The position numbers and the translations under genes are program-made. Below the pieces are notes generated by a model that saw nothing but the letters and a program-made list of their open reading frames with translations, made no database searches and had not been told where the DNA came from. From Yersinia entomophaga (lineage in GTDB: Bacteria > Pseudomonadota > Gammaproteobacteria > Enterobacterales > Enterobacteriaceae), in NCBI RefSeq assembly GCF_001656035.1, contig NZ_CP010029.1:2604643-2668642 (forward strand): DNA of 64,000 nt, given 5' to 3'. Of the stretch, positions 9,236 through 19,530 are shown in pieces. How positions within the stretch are numbered: the first letter of the stretch is position 1; each line of letters opens with the position of its first letter.

Positions 9236-10783
9236 TTACTGCGCGGTCGAAGCTTCCGGCGGCGTCCCTTCTGGCGTGGTGCCTTCTTGCGTCGTTCCTT
9301 CTGACGCAACGCCTGGCGTAGCTTCCGGTTTCACTTCTTCCGGCGCAGCCATTGGCGTACCCGATGTCATAATGCTGTTATAGCTTTCCTGCAATGCTTT
9401 CACGCTGACTTCTGGCTCACCTTTCGGCTGAACCAGAACCAAAGTGGTATCTTGCGAAAGCTGTTGTTTTAGCTCCTGATTCAGATTGGCCAACGTTAAG
9501 CCGGACAGGAAGGTTTGTCGCAGCTTCTGATATTGCTCAGGTGCGATATCCACTACACCGCTCTGCTGAGAACGCAGGCGCTGACTCATCAACACATCGG
9601 TATCAGTACGGGCATAAGTCGCGAACAGCTTGCTTAACTGATCGTTTTTCTGCGCCATCAGTCCATCAAATTCAGCCTGACTCAGCCCATTAGCACGAAT
9701 ACTGGCTAATTCATTAGCAATAAACGTCATGCCGGAATTCAGATTTTCCGTTGGCGTATTCAGATGAATCGCACACTGAGCACGTTGGTATTGCACCCGG
9801 CAATCAAAGCCCAGCTTCATATTCTTCTGACCGCTTTTTTCCAACGCCTGCTGCATATGCCAGAACAGCGCTTCTCGCGCTAGATCACTGCGCCAATAGC
9901 GGCTAAGTGCCTGGGAGTCCTGTATCGGATGCCACGGGGTATCCCAAATTAGCGACAAAGTGTCCTGCGTCACCTGCTCGCTCATCAGGTTCACCGGCTG
10001 AGGCGGTAAAGGAGCCAGCATCGCGATAGAAGACGGGGTCTGTCGCTTCCCTTCCAACGAAGAGAAGGTTTTACTGATTTGCGCCACCAAACTACGGCTA
10101 TCGACATTGCCCACGACATACAGCGTCATCGCATCTGGCGTGTACCACTGTTTGTAGAATTGCTTCAGTTTTTCCGCATCAACCGGACCATTTACCGGCT
10201 GCCCAGGATCGTGACCCAGCAGTGAAGACCCTTTTAGGCGATAGCGCCACCAAGTGTCCTGTACATTTTGCGGGAAAGTAGCAATGGGATCATTAGGAAG
10301 ATTCAGCGCAGCATTCACCGTTTGCTCGCTGATGGCCAGCTTACCGCTGGTATCAGATAGCCAAGCCAAAGCCTCTTTAATCAAATCAGGGCGATTGTTT
10401 GGCAGGCTCAGGCTGTATAGCGTGAAATCATAAGAAGTAATCGCCGGTGGTAAAGGGCGCTCGTTATCGACCCCTTGCTGCCACAGCGATTGGAGTTGTG
10501 CCGGAGTAAAGCTCTGGCTGCGAATAAGCGCCAAACGAGGTAACAGATGGGCAAAGCCAACCTGCTGTGCGCTTTCCGACAGAGATCCGGTATTGACCAC
10601 CAGACGCATCTCTACTCTATCACTTGGGCGCTGCGGCGTTGCCAGCAGCTGCCATGTAAACCCGTTTTCTAACTTTCCCTGCTGCCAGGCAGGATCGGGT
10701 TGTAGTGCTTCAGCTTGCACATTGCCGCTGGCCGCCGCCAACAACAATCCACCAACTATAAGACGAATTCTGGTGCCCTGCAT
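9236..10783 (-). CDS. yhjJ: M16 peptidase-like periplasmic protein YhjJ, probably inactive
   Basis: 515 residues with a signal peptide ending near residue 24 (GNVQA/EA). The rest has the two-domain M16 zinc-peptidase fold as seen in E. coli YhjJ. The zinc site of active M16 enzymes is HxxEH; here the matching stretch reads GFAHLLPRL, so the glutamate and second histidine are lost, which argues against catalysis. The last 40 residues are a low-complexity tail rich in E, G, T, P and A with repeated EGT-like units. The role is unknown; a scaffold or binding function in the periplasm is inference. Confidence 0.85.
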   Translation of the reverse strand: MQGTRIRLIVGGLLLAAASGNVQAEALQPDPAWQQGKLENGFTWQLLATPQRPSDRVEMRLVVNTGSLSESAQQVGFAHLLPRLALIRSQSFTPAQLQSLWQQGVDNERPLPPAITSYDFTLYSLSLPNNRPDLIKEALAWLSDTSGKLAISEQTVNAALNLPNDPIATFPQNVQDTWWRYRLKGSSLLGHDPGQPVNGPVDAEKLKQFYKQWYTPDAMTLYVVGNVDSRSLVAQISKTFSSLEGKRQTPSSIAMLAPLPPQPVNLMSEQVTQDTLSLIWDTPWHPIQDSQALSRYWRSDLAREALFWHMQQALEKSGQKNMKLGFDCRVQYQRAQCAIHLNTPTENLNSGMTFIANELASIRANGLSQAEFDGLMAQKNDQLSKLFATYARTDTDVLMSQRLRSQQSGVVDIAPEQYQKLRQTFLSGLTLANLNQELKQQLSQDTTLVLVQPKGEPEVSVKALQESYNSIMTSGTPMAAPEEVKPEATPGVASEGTTQEGTTPEGTPPEASTAQ

Positions 10784-11106
10784 GTGAACCCCTACTTAAT
10801 AACTATCCAATTTAAAACTATCCAACTTTCAAAGAAATTACACGCTCAAAACAGCCCAATGATACGAAACTCATCGGCGTGTGCTTATGTTGGATAAAAA
10901 AACTACGCTCATCACAGTTATGACCGCGGAAAAAGCAAGTGTACCATTCTGTTAGACCGCATGCTTTTGCCGATATCACCCATCACTGCGAAAAATAATG
11001 TTCAACGGGCAATACGAGCGAAAAATGGTAGTGATTGACTATGCAGAAACCACCGGTAACGATGAGCTACCGGTGGCTGATTGACTAATCTGGTGACCTA
11101 AAAGAA
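10784..11106. other. Intergenic region between yhjJ and dctA
   Basis: Holds the upstream region of yhjJ and, at its right end, the dctA terminator hairpin (11050-11076). I see no coding potential or RNA gene in the remainder. Confidence 0.6.
11050..11076 (-). terminator. dctA terminator
   Basis: CCACCGGTA and TACCGGTGG make a perfect 9-bp stem with a 9-base loop. Reading leftwards (dctA direction) the stem is followed by TTTCTGC, a modest T-stretch. It lies 30 bases after the dctA stop. Confidence 0.7.
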
Positions 11107-12399
11107 TCAGGAAGAGGATATCTGCCCTTCTGATTTACCTGCCGGACTCTTATTCGACAATGTCGCCTGCAGTTGATCGTTATCCAACTGGTTACACCAT
11201 TTCGCGACCACAATGGTCGCTACGCCGTTACCGACCAGATTGGTCAGCGCCCGCGCCTCAGACATAAAGCGGTCAATACCCAGAATCAGTGCCAAACCGG
11301 CCAATGGTAAATGTCCAACAGCGGAGATAGTCGCAGCCAGAACGATAAAGCCGCTACCGGTCACGCCAGCTGCGCCTTTAGAGGACAGCAGCAATACCAC
11401 CAGCAGCGTCACCTGATGCATGATATCCATGTGGGTATTGGTTGCCTGAGCAATAAATACCGCCGCCATGGTGAGGTAAATGGAAGTCCCATCGAGGTTA
11501 AATGAATAACCTGTCGGAATAACCAAACCCACTACGGATTTTTTACAGCCCGCACGTTCCATTTTCTCCAGCATCCGCGGTAATACGGATTCTGAGGAAG
11601 AGGTTCCCAGAACAATCAGTAATTCTTCTTTGATATAGCGAATAAATTTGAAGATATTGAAGCCGTTAGCGCGCGCAATGGAGCCTAGCACCACCACCAC
11701 AAACAAAATACAGGTAGCGTAGAAGCAGACAATCAATTGGCCCAGTTGCAACAACGTACCCACGCCATATTTACCAATAGTAAACGCCATCGCACCGAAA
11801 GCACCCAGCGGAGCCAGGCGCATAATCATATTGATGATACCGAAGATTACGCGGGAGAAACTTTCAATTACGTTAAAGATAAGCTGACCTTTTTCGCCTA
11901 AACGATGTAAGGCAAAACCAAACAGTACGGCAAACAGCAAGACTTGCAGAATATTACCGCTGGCAAAGGCGCCAATCACGCTTCCGGGAATAATATCCAA
12001 CAGGAATGGAATTATTCCTTGCTGAGAAGCTTGCTCCGCGTACATGGCAACCGCTTTAGCATCCAAAGAGGCAGGATCGATATTCATCCCTGCTCCAGGC
12101 TGCACCACGTTCACAATAACCAGGCCGATCAACAGTGCAATCGTACTTACAATTTCAAAGTAAAGCAGAGCAATGGCACCTGTTCGCCCGACCGCTTTCA
12201 TACTTTCCATTCCGGCAATACCGGTCACGACGGTACAAAAAATAACCGGAGCAATAATCATTTTAATTAATTTAACAAATCCATCGCCCAGAGGTTTCAT
12301 CTGAGCACCGATGTCAGGATAAAAATGGCCTAATAGGATACCTAACGTGATTGCCGTTAATACCTGAAAGTAAAGGCTTTTAAAGATGCTGGTTTTCAT
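11107..12399 (-). CDS. dctA: C4-dicarboxylate transport protein DctA
   Basis: 430 residues, near-identical to E. coli DctA (428) along its length: [20 protein letters not shown] at the start and the signature [20 protein letters not shown] near residue 300. It is a DAACS symporter that imports succinate, fumarate and malate with H+ or Na+ across the inner membrane under aerobic conditions. ATG 12399 is chosen, with AAGGAC upstream; the frame is open to 12429 but these extra residues are not part of the family. The gene is monocistronic here, with its own terminator. Confidence 0.96.
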   Translation of the reverse strand: MKTSIFKSLYFQVLTAITLGILLGHFYPDIGAQMKPLGDGFVKLIKMIIAPVIFCTVVTGIAGMESMKAVGRTGAIALLYFEIVSTIALLIGLVIVNVVQPGAGMNIDPASLDAKAVAMYAEQASQQGIIPFLLDIIPGSVIGAFASGNILQVLLFAVLFGFALHRLGEKGQLIFNVIESFSRVIFGIINMIMRLAPLGAFGAMAFTIGKYGVGTLLQLGQLIVCFYATCILFVVVVLGSIARANGFNIFKFIRYIKEELLIVLGTSSSESVLPRMLEKMERAGCKKSVVGLVIPTGYSFNLDGTSIYLTMAAVFIAQATNTHMDIMHQVTLLVVLLLSSKGAAGVTGSGFIVLAATISAVGHLPLAGLALILGIDRFMSEARALTNLVGNGVATIVVAKWCNQLDNDQLQATLSNKSPAGKSEGQISSS

Positions 12400-12706
12400 A
12401 TCAATGTCCTTTTGGAGAATGCACGGCAATGTGTCGTTATGGTCTCCGCAAATGAAAGGGACGCTTCATTTTTCTATCCGCGCTAGCGCGAAAAATAACA
12501 CCCCAATAACAATATGTAAGTCATTTATTATCGTAAATTGTCCCATTAACACGAAACTAAGAACTGAAACGCTTCAAGAAAAGGTAACTGGAGTGGAGCA
12601 GTGAAATATTCTTTGCTACCGAGCCGGTCTGAGAGACCTGATAAGGGAAAGGATAAATAAGAGAAGGTGGGGATATTGCGAACCAACGTTGACCGGACAA
12701 ACCCGA
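12400..12706. other. dctA upstream region
   Basis: About 300 bases without a gene, carrying the dctA promoter region and the tail of the hmsP transcript. I see no ORF or RNA gene. Confidence 0.5.
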
Positions 12707-12713
12707 TCAACGT
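12686..12713 (-). terminator. Hairpin spanning the hmsP stop codon
   Basis: ACGTTGA and TCAACGT arms, with a shorter inner CGG/CCG pairing, straddle the hmsP stop at 12707-12709. No T-tract follows in the hmsP direction, so a terminator role is tentative. Confidence 0.35.
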
Positions 12714-14707
12714 GGCAGGAAACTGGCCTCAAACTCTTCGCGCGGCACCGGACGGGAGAACAGGAAACCCTGCCCGCTCGTCACACCGTGGTCTAACAAC
12801 CATTGACGCTGAGCTTCATTTTCTACGCCTTCGGCCATCACGCGCAGTTTGAGCACATTGGAGATACTGCCGATAATTCGCGCCATCGCATCATCCTGCG
12901 GTAGCGTGTGGACGAAACTTTTATCGATCTTAATCATGTCGATGGGCAGACATTTTAGGCGATTGAGATAATGCAGGCTGGAATAACCCATACCGAAATC
13001 ATCCATTGCGATGGAAACGCCGAGTTCATGCAGCTCACGCAACAGTAGCAACGCCTCATCCAGATCGGGAATACGGGCAGTTTCGGTGATTTCCAGCATT
13101 AACTGGCTGGCATCAATTTTGTAATGACTGAGGATAGTTTTGAGGTGCGGTAAAAACGTCTCATGCTGCACCTGCAAACCGGAAATATTCACCGCCAAGG
13201 GCAATTTAATGCCTTGTCGCTGCCAGTCTGCCAGTATCCGGCAGGACTCTTCCAATACCCAATTACCCAGCGGCACCATAATGCCTTTTTCTTCCACCAG
13301 CGGAAGAAAATCCACCGGCGAGAGGTAAGTACCATCGGCCTGATTCCAGCGCAGCAACGCCTCCGCGCCTATGACTTTTTCATTACGCATGTCCCACTGC
13401 GGCTGTAGGTGCAATATAAAATCACGTTTCTCAATGGCTCGAAGAATGTCATTTTCGTAAGTCAGATGCTTTTGCGTTTTTTCCGACAAATGCTCTTCGT
13501 AATAGAGAATCTGATTTTTACCCTTATGGTGGGCTGCCACCATGGCAGAGCTAGCACTGCGCATTAAATCTTCAGCGCTTTCATGCTGATTAAGATATTG
13601 CACGATGCCAATACTGGCTTTCGGACGCAACTGCATGTTTTCAAAGGTCAGAGGAGCGGTAATCTGCGCCATAATCCGCCGGGCAAGCTGCATCGCCGGG
13701 AAAGGTCGCGATATCTCTTTTGCCATGACGGCAAACTCGGTTTTACTCAAATGGCCCAGCAAGCAGTTCTGGTCAATGCACTGCTCAAGCTCCTGCACTA
13801 TGGTCAGCAACAGCTGCTCATGCTGATGTTCCGTCATGACGCCGGACGCTTCATGCAGCGTTTCTATGCCAATAACCAAGAGGTGAAATTTTTCTGGTCG
13901 AACAGGGGAATCAATGTGCTCATTCAACATGGCTAAAAACAGCGTGCGATTCGGCAATTCAGTCACCGGGTGGCGGCTGCTGATACGGCTCATTTCCGCA
14001 TAGGCTTTCGCTAACAAATGCTGGTTACGATTATAATTTCGCGCCAATACCCCTAATTCATCATCAAGATGACGAGCGGGCATGGAAAGCTGATGATCTA
14101 ACACCTGATCCTGAGAGATATTCTCCAGTTCACGAGCCATTGAGCGCAATGGATGCACGATTAACCGGTTAATACACCATGTAATTGAAACGGAAAGAAT
14201 CAATGCTAACAACAGATAGGTTGAAAGCATGGTGGATAAGGTATTAAGAATAAATTGATAAATACGGTAAGAATCAGCCTGTAACACCAGATAAGCCAGG
14301 GGCTTAGGGTTGGCGGGGACTCTTTCTAATGAATAGAGCGGAACGGTAATTTGCACCGGCAGATTAAATACCCGGTTAACCCAATTGGGTACCGGCTGCT
14401 CTGGCTTAAAATTAGCGTGTAATACCTGTAGCTCATTAGGCAACACCACATCTGCCCGACTCAAAATCCCAATCGGCAATGTGCTCTCCAGCACACGTTT
14501 AGCACCTGGAATATCGACGCTGAGTATGGCCGAAGAAAGGGGGTTTTTAACGGAATACGCGATACTCTCCAACTGCTTGGCGTAGTCATCTTTGCGCTGC
14601 TGCACAAAATGGAACAGTTGAATGACAATAAAGATACAAATCGTCACCAGCGCCACACCGGACACCGTTGCCATTTGCTTTATCGTTAACGAATGCCTAA
14701 CCCGCAA
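12707..14707 (-). CDS. hmsP: Biofilm c-di-GMP phosphodiesterase HmsP/PdeK (GGDEF-EAL)
   Basis: 666 residues from a TTG start at 14707, where the frame reads LRVRHSLTIKQMATV, as HmsP/YhjK proteins begin. A GGAG lies six bases upstream, so this is better than the ATGs up to 14767. Two membrane segments (about 13-35 and 155-180) flank a periplasmic sensor region and are followed by HAMP-like, GGDEF and EAL domains. The GGDEF active site is replaced (LSKTEF), so the domain is probably catalytically dead. The EAL domain is intact (GAEALLRW, MDDFGMGYSS, AEGVEN). Known HmsP degrades c-di-GMP and limits biofilm formation. It sits directly downstream of the bcs operon, as in E. coli (yhjK). Confidence 0.9.
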   Translation of the reverse strand: MRVRHSLTIKQMATVSGVALVTICIFIVIQLFHFVQQRKDDYAKQLESIAYSVKNPLSSAILSVDIPGAKRVLESTLPIGILSRADVVLPNELQVLHANFKPEQPVPNWVNRVFNLPVQITVPLYSLERVPANPKPLAYLVLQADSYRIYQFILNTLSTMLSTYLLLALILSVSITWCINRLIVHPLRSMARELENISQDQVLDHQLSMPARHLDDELGVLARNYNRNQHLLAKAYAEMSRISSRHPVTELPNRTLFLAMLNEHIDSPVRPEKFHLLVIGIETLHEASGVMTEHQHEQLLLTIVQELEQCIDQNCLLGHLSKTEFAVMAKEISRPFPAMQLARRIMAQITAPLTFENMQLRPKASIGIVQYLNQHESAEDLMRSASSAMVAAHHKGKNQILYYEEHLSEKTQKHLTYENDILRAIEKRDFILHLQPQWDMRNEKVIGAEALLRWNQADGTYLSPVDFLPLVEEKGIMVPLGNWVLEESCRILADWQRQGIKLPLAVNISGLQVQHETFLPHLKTILSHYKIDASQLMLEITETARIPDLDEALLLLRELHELGVSIAMDDFGMGYSSLHYLNRLKCLPIDMIKIDKSFVHTLPQDDAMARIIGSISNVLKLRVMAEGVENEAQRQWLLDHGVTSGQGFLFSRPVPREEFEASFLPR

Positions 14708-14930
14708 ACTTTTTCTCCGCCTATCGTACCCGTAAAAAAGCGGCTTTATCATCAAGCCAACCGCCAACTCAGTCTGAGTATACTCGATCGTCTGCCGATT
14801 TTATCTTGCGAGACTAAACTGATGGGCAAGAATATCGCGGGTTTTGGCGTTTTCCTATCAGGATCCTGCTTTTTATAGCGTAAAAATCACTTTTAGAGCA
14901 GTTTTTCACCAGGTAAACCGCCCCGAAAGA

Positions 14931-17900
14931 TTATTTAAAATCGGCGTAAGGTACCAACGGCTGCGGCGGCATATCCAGATCGCCCTGCCAGCCCGCCATT
15001 GAGTATCGCAGATACACCAGTGCATGACTTGGGGTGTAGTCTTTCGCCTGCTGAATATCAATACCGGCACCCAGCGTCCAGTGAGAACTGAGTCGCCGCT
15101 CTATCAGCGCTCGCAGGGTATAACCCACGCCGCTGCTGCTGTCGCCGAACTCGGTTGCGTTGCGATCTCTGATTTCCTGCAAGCTTGGCGACAATAAACC
15201 TTTCAGCGGATAACGCGGCTCATCGCTGGTTGCCGAATGAGAAAGAGAAATCGAGCCACCCAGTTCCCATGACCAGTTTTCCGTGCGCTGGCGATAATTC
15301 ACCGGAATAGCCACAGACAGGTATTTTTGCGGACTGTAATAGCCCCCTTGCCCCAAGGTGTAGCCGCTGAGGTCTTTTTGATAGTGCCACCACATTCCGT
15401 TCAGACCCACGGAAAGGCGGCGGTTATCTTCGTTAATCAGCTTGTAGTAATAGCCGGTCATCAAACGCAGGCGTTGGTTATCCGCAACGTTTTGCCCCGT
15501 CAGATAATGGTAACTGACATCGCTCCAGACTCCGTGCGCTTCGCCACGATCGTAACTGGTACCCAAGCTGACGCCGTTGGCGCGAACGCCGCCCCAGGTC
15601 ACATTGGTATTGGGATCTTTTGTTCCGGCAAACGCCAGTAATGAACTGGAAATCGGGCGGCGAGATGCCGTTGCTGTCCAGCCAATATGGTTCCAATCGC
15701 TGCTATAACTGACGCCACCGACCACATCAACCACATCAAAACCCATCGGAGTGGTACCGATATCCGTTTCCCAGCTATCGTTTTGCCAACCGGCGGCAAT
15801 ACTGGTACCGGTTGCCCGCTGGCGCATGTTAGCTACACAAGGATTTTCAACGTCATAGCAGGTGCCAGCCTTATAGCGTTCATTGGCATTGAAAGTACCT
15901 GCATCCATTTGAATGGTATCAGCACGGAAGAACGCCCGTCCATCAGACAGCGGCGTATCCACCTGTAACATGGTGTTGTGGGCATTCAGATCGGAAATAC
16001 CTTCTGTTCCGCTGGAACGAACATAATCATGATCCAGCGTGACCCGCGTATCTTGTTGACGATACAAATCGGCGGCATCGGAACGGATACCGCGTTTCAG
16101 CCAGTCATCCGTAGCCTGATTGCGCGTAAGAAGCGTGTAGCTGTCGTTATCCGCTGGCAGCGTTGGCGTGATGCCGCTACCAACCATGGCCCGCTTATAA
16201 TCCTCCTGCGCCAACTGCGGATCGCCCAGTTTTTGCGAAAGACGCGCCGAATCACGGAACACTAACGCGTTAGCCTGAGATGGGCCTTCTTTCTCAGCCT
16301 GTGGTTTAAGCTGCTGGAAGATGGCCGATGCCTTTTGTGGATCGCCCACGCCGCTCCAGGCATTCGCTACACGCCGCTGGGTATTTAGTGTTGCATCTTT
16401 CGCCACCAGAGAATCGCCTTGCAGAAGCTGGCGCGCATCGTCGGTTTTCCCCTGAGCCACCAGCGCTTCGATTTCTCCCAAACGAGCGTCTGGATTATTG
16501 GGTTCACGAACACGAATACCGCGATAGCCGGCTAGCGCCTGCGCGTAGTCGTTACGCTCCAGCGCCCAGTCCGCCAGCGTCATATCAATACGCGTACTCG
16601 GCGGCTGCTGACGTAATAAAGCTATCGCCGACGGTTCATCCCCGCCAGTACGTAGCCGTTGGGCATTTTCCAATACTCGTTCGAATTGAAGTCGTTGATC
16701 CAATTCGCGAATATCATCATTCCATTGGCCCTTAGGAAGCGTGGCCAGGTGGCTAAGTGCTTGATTGTCTCGCTCGGTGCTAGAAAGATATAGCGCATAA
16801 GCATAAACCTGCTGGGGATCGGCCGGTTTGCGTACCGCCAACCCGGCGAATTCCCTGTCAGCCTGCTGCGGCTGCCCGCTTTGATACAGCGCCTGCGCCA
16901 AACGATAAGTCAGCCAGACATCGTCCGGCGCCATTTTCTGCGCCTGTCGGTATTTTTCCGCTGCCTGATGCCACTGTTGCTGCGCCGCGAGTTGCTCGGC
17001 CTGCTGTTTCAGCATATCCAGCTTCAGCCCGTTCAGCGTGTCGCGCATTTTCGCCTGTTGTCCCGCCGGTAAACCGCTGAGGTAAGCCATAGCTCTTTCC
17101 GGAGACTGACGCTGGTAGATATTTGCTAGACCGCGCACCGCACTGCTGTTACCGGGTTCCAGACGCAACGCCTGCTGGTAAAGCTGTTCAGCGGTTTTAT
17201 CATCATGGCGCGCTACGGCAACGTCGGCTAAACCCAGTACCGCGTAGCTGTCGCTGCTATTAAGCTGGCGCGCCTGCTGATATTTCTGCTGTGCCAAATC
17301 AGGGTTACCCGCTTTCAGGGCTTTATCTCCCTCATCCGCGAGTAACCAATAATGGTTGGTTTTAATCAGGCTGGTCCATTTATCGCTGTTCAGCCCAGTT
17401 TTATCGACTTTCTGCGCCTGTTCAAACAAACTAGCAGCTTTTTGCCGATCTCCGGCTCGCGCATAGGCGATACCTAATGCGCCCAAAACGTCGGCGTCAT
17501 TGGGGGCAGTAGAAAGCGCCTGTTTCAGATCAGGAATGGCATTGCGGCTCTCGCCACTATCCACTCGGGACAATCCGGCCAAGCGTGCCTGATAGCTGGG
17601 ATCGGACAACATTTTTTCCTGCCGAGCCAATTCGATACGCGCTTTATCACCCGCGGTACCACCGGCGAAAACATCGAGAAAACGATTCAACAGAGAAATA
17701 CTCTGCGGGCTAACAGGCAACGCTTTGATTTGATCCATCCACAAATCGGCAGCCGGTGAGTTACCCGCAGGATCCGCAGCCATTTTTTGGAGTAAAGCAT
17801 AGGCCTGATCATCCTGTTTTTGACTAAACAGCATTCTGGCTAATGCCATACGCAGCGGAATATTACCGGGGAACTGTTGATCCAAACGCTGCAACTGCTT

Positions 17901-18410
17901 CATCGCCGTCTGCTCTTGCCCCGGCAAACGTGCCACCAGCCGCCAGTATTCCACCGCTAAATCCAGCGTTGGCAGCTCACCTTTCAGTAGCAGGTCATAT
18001 TGGACTTTCGCTTCCTGAACGCGGCCAGCGGTGGCCAGCAATCGCGCCTGCTGTAATTTCTGCATGACTTCGGGCTGCGTAAGCGCCAGCGCCATTTTTG
18101 ACTGGCGATAAATATCGGAATTCGGGGCAAGCTGTTGCAACCTATCCAGCTGTTTTTTCGCCTCTTCCGTGTTCCCTTGGCGCAGTGCCTGACGTATTCC
18201 CGCCGCAGCAACTTCCGGGTTATTTGGATCCATCAGGCTGAGGCGATACAAGGATTGGCGCACCAGTTCATCTTTATGGGTAGCTTCCCCCAGACGAACC
18301 TGTTCCAGAAGAAATTGAGCGGGAGCAACGGCCTCTGCGCCTTTAGCCTGGGGCAATAACGCCAGACTAAAAGGAAATACGCTCAGCCAGTTTAATTTGA
18401 AGTTACGCAT
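14931..18410 (-). CDS. bcsC: Cellulose synthase outer-membrane export protein BcsC
   Basis: 1159 residues. A signal peptide ends near residue 28 (QAKGAEA). About 700 residues of tetratricopeptide-type helical repeats follow (many A-x-G-x-x-x-A-x-x-x-Y units), then a C-terminal beta-barrel of about 340 residues ending LVPYADFK. By family knowledge the repeats span the periplasm and bind peptidoglycan and the Bcs complex, while the 16-strand barrel is the outer-membrane exit pore for cellulose. ATG 18410 lies inside the last 19 bases of bcsZ, so the two are translationally coupled. It is the last gene of bcsRQABZC. Confidence 0.95.
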   Translation of the reverse strand: MRNFKLNWLSVFPFSLALLPQAKGAEAVAPAQFLLEQVRLGEATHKDELVRQSLYRLSLMDPNNPEVAAAGIRQALRQGNTEEAKKQLDRLQQLAPNSDIYRQSKMALALTQPEVMQKLQQARLLATAGRVQEAKVQYDLLLKGELPTLDLAVEYWRLVARLPGQEQTAMKQLQRLDQQFPGNIPLRMALARMLFSQKQDDQAYALLQKMAADPAGNSPAADLWMDQIKALPVSPQSISLLNRFLDVFAGGTAGDKARIELARQEKMLSDPSYQARLAGLSRVDSGESRNAIPDLKQALSTAPNDADVLGALGIAYARAGDRQKAASLFEQAQKVDKTGLNSDKWTSLIKTNHYWLLADEGDKALKAGNPDLAQQKYQQARQLNSSDSYAVLGLADVAVARHDDKTAEQLYQQALRLEPGNSSAVRGLANIYQRQSPERAMAYLSGLPAGQQAKMRDTLNGLKLDMLKQQAEQLAAQQQWHQAAEKYRQAQKMAPDDVWLTYRLAQALYQSGQPQQADREFAGLAVRKPADPQQVYAYALYLSSTERDNQALSHLATLPKGQWNDDIRELDQRLQFERVLENAQRLRTGGDEPSAIALLRQQPPSTRIDMTLADWALERNDYAQALAGYRGIRVREPNNPDARLGEIEALVAQGKTDDARQLLQGDSLVAKDATLNTQRRVANAWSGVGDPQKASAIFQQLKPQAEKEGPSQANALVFRDSARLSQKLGDPQLAQEDYKRAMVGSGITPTLPADNDSYTLLTRNQATDDWLKRGIRSDAADLYRQQDTRVTLDHDYVRSSGTEGISDLNAHNTMLQVDTPLSDGRAFFRADTIQMDAGTFNANERYKAGTCYDVENPCVANMRQRATGTSIAAGWQNDSWETDIGTTPMGFDVVDVVGGVSYSSDWNHIGWTATASRRPISSSLLAFAGTKDPNTNVTWGGVRANGVSLGTSYDRGEAHGVWSDVSYHYLTGQNVADNQRLRLMTGYYYKLINEDNRRLSVGLNGMWWHYQKDLSGYTLGQGGYYSPQKYLSVAIPVNYRQRTENWSWELGGSISLSHSATSDEPRYPLKGLLSPSLQEIRDRNATEFGDSSSGVGYTLRALIERRLSSHWTLGAGIDIQQAKDYTPSHALVYLRYSMAGWQGDLDMPPQPLVPYADFK

Positions 18411-19525
18411 TGACTGCCCCAAGAGGGTAAAAGCTCACCCTGCCGATTAAAACGATAACGATTCTGTGCCCATCCCTGACCATAAAGCGTCAAAACGGAA
18501 CTGTAATAAGCGTCGGAGCCGGGAGGTGATTCTTCCACCCGCTGCGTCTGTTTTTTCAATATTTGTGAGCCACTTGCCGTTGCGCTGGCGCTTAACAACG
18601 GCAATAGGGCGGCCGAGAAACCTACAGGCCCGTTGCCCGTCGTTTTGCCACTGGCGGTATCGGTTTTCTCTGGTGGAAGCCCTTGCTGCTGCGTCACTTC
18701 AACCATCGGCTGAAAACGTTCGATTAGCGCCGCTTTCTGTGGGCTGTCGTCCGCTAACATACCGGCCCAGAGATAAACTCGAATGGCATCGTAGCTGCCG
18801 ATATTGGGTTTCACTTTATCCGGCTGCCAGCCGTTGGTTTTGCGCCACACCACCCAATCCGGCGAGAATCCTTTCGGTGCTGTTTCCAGCCAGAGTCGCT
18901 GATTTACCGACTCCATTGCCTGCCACGGCCCTTTTTTCATACTGGCAAACCGCGCCAATAACTGTGGCGGCTGATAGCTGGGATTGACGCGCCAGGTATC
19001 TTCGTCAACAAAACCCACTTTTCCCGGTAATAGCATTCGGCCTAAACCCGGAATATGCGCCACCTCTTCTTTGGCAATCCGCTGCAATAGCAGAGTCCCC
19101 ATTGTGGTGTAGCGGCGACTATTCCACAGCCGTCCGGCCTCCAGCAGATCGTAGGCAATCCACAGATCCGCATCGGAAGCGGAATTGCTATCCAGCACGC
19201 CCCAGGTTTTATCCTTTTTCTGCCCCCACGACCAAGCGGGCAGGCGAGCGGTTAAATCTCCCGCCGCCAGATTGTTTTCCGTCCAATCCAACAGCAGGTT
19301 AAAAGCCGCGCGATCGTTAGCTACCAGCGCAAAAAATAGCGCATAGCTTTGGCCTTCCGAAGTGGTCAGCATTTCGGGGACGCTAGCATCAATAACGCGC
19401 CCCCCTTGGCTTATATAGTGTTGTTTGAACTGCTGCCATGCGGGCCAATGACATTCTGCCGCTGTTGCCCCGCTATAGGCCAACAGCAACAGGCTGCATA
19501 TCAGTCGGTTAAACATCACAACCAT
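18392..19525 (-). CDS. bcsZ: Periplasmic endo-1,4-beta-glucanase BcsZ (GH8)
   Basis: 377 residues with a signal peptide to about residue 23. The glycoside hydrolase 8 signature TTSEGQSYA contains the proton-donor glutamate (Glu57) and the second catalytic acid is Asp246 in [23 protein letters not shown] is also conserved. The enzyme cuts beta-1,4-glucan in the periplasm and is needed for normal cellulose production. An alternative start is ATG 19516. It begins 5 bases after bcsB and overlaps bcsC by 19 bases. Confidence 0.95.
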   Translation of the reverse strand: MVVMFNRLICSLLLLAYSGATAAECHWPAWQQFKQHYISQGGRVIDASVPEMLTTSEGQSYALFFALVANDRAAFNLLLDWTENNLAAGDLTARLPAWSWGQKKDKTWGVLDSNSASDADLWIAYDLLEAGRLWNSRRYTTMGTLLLQRIAKEEVAHIPGLGRMLLPGKVGFVDEDTWRVNPSYQPPQLLARFASMKKGPWQAMESVNQRLWLETAPKGFSPDWVVWRKTNGWQPDKVKPNIGSYDAIRVYLWAGMLADDSPQKAALIERFQPMVEVTQQQGLPPEKTDTASGKTTGNGPVGFSAALLPLLSASATASGSQILKKQTQRVEESPPGSDAYYSSVLTLYGQGWAQNRYRFNRQGELLPSWGSQCVTSN

Positions 19526-19530
19526 AAAAC

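Noticed and set aside
15327..18359. Plus-strand frames opposite bcsC
   Set aside because: Shadows of a long TPR/barrel gene; no ribosome sites or family features.
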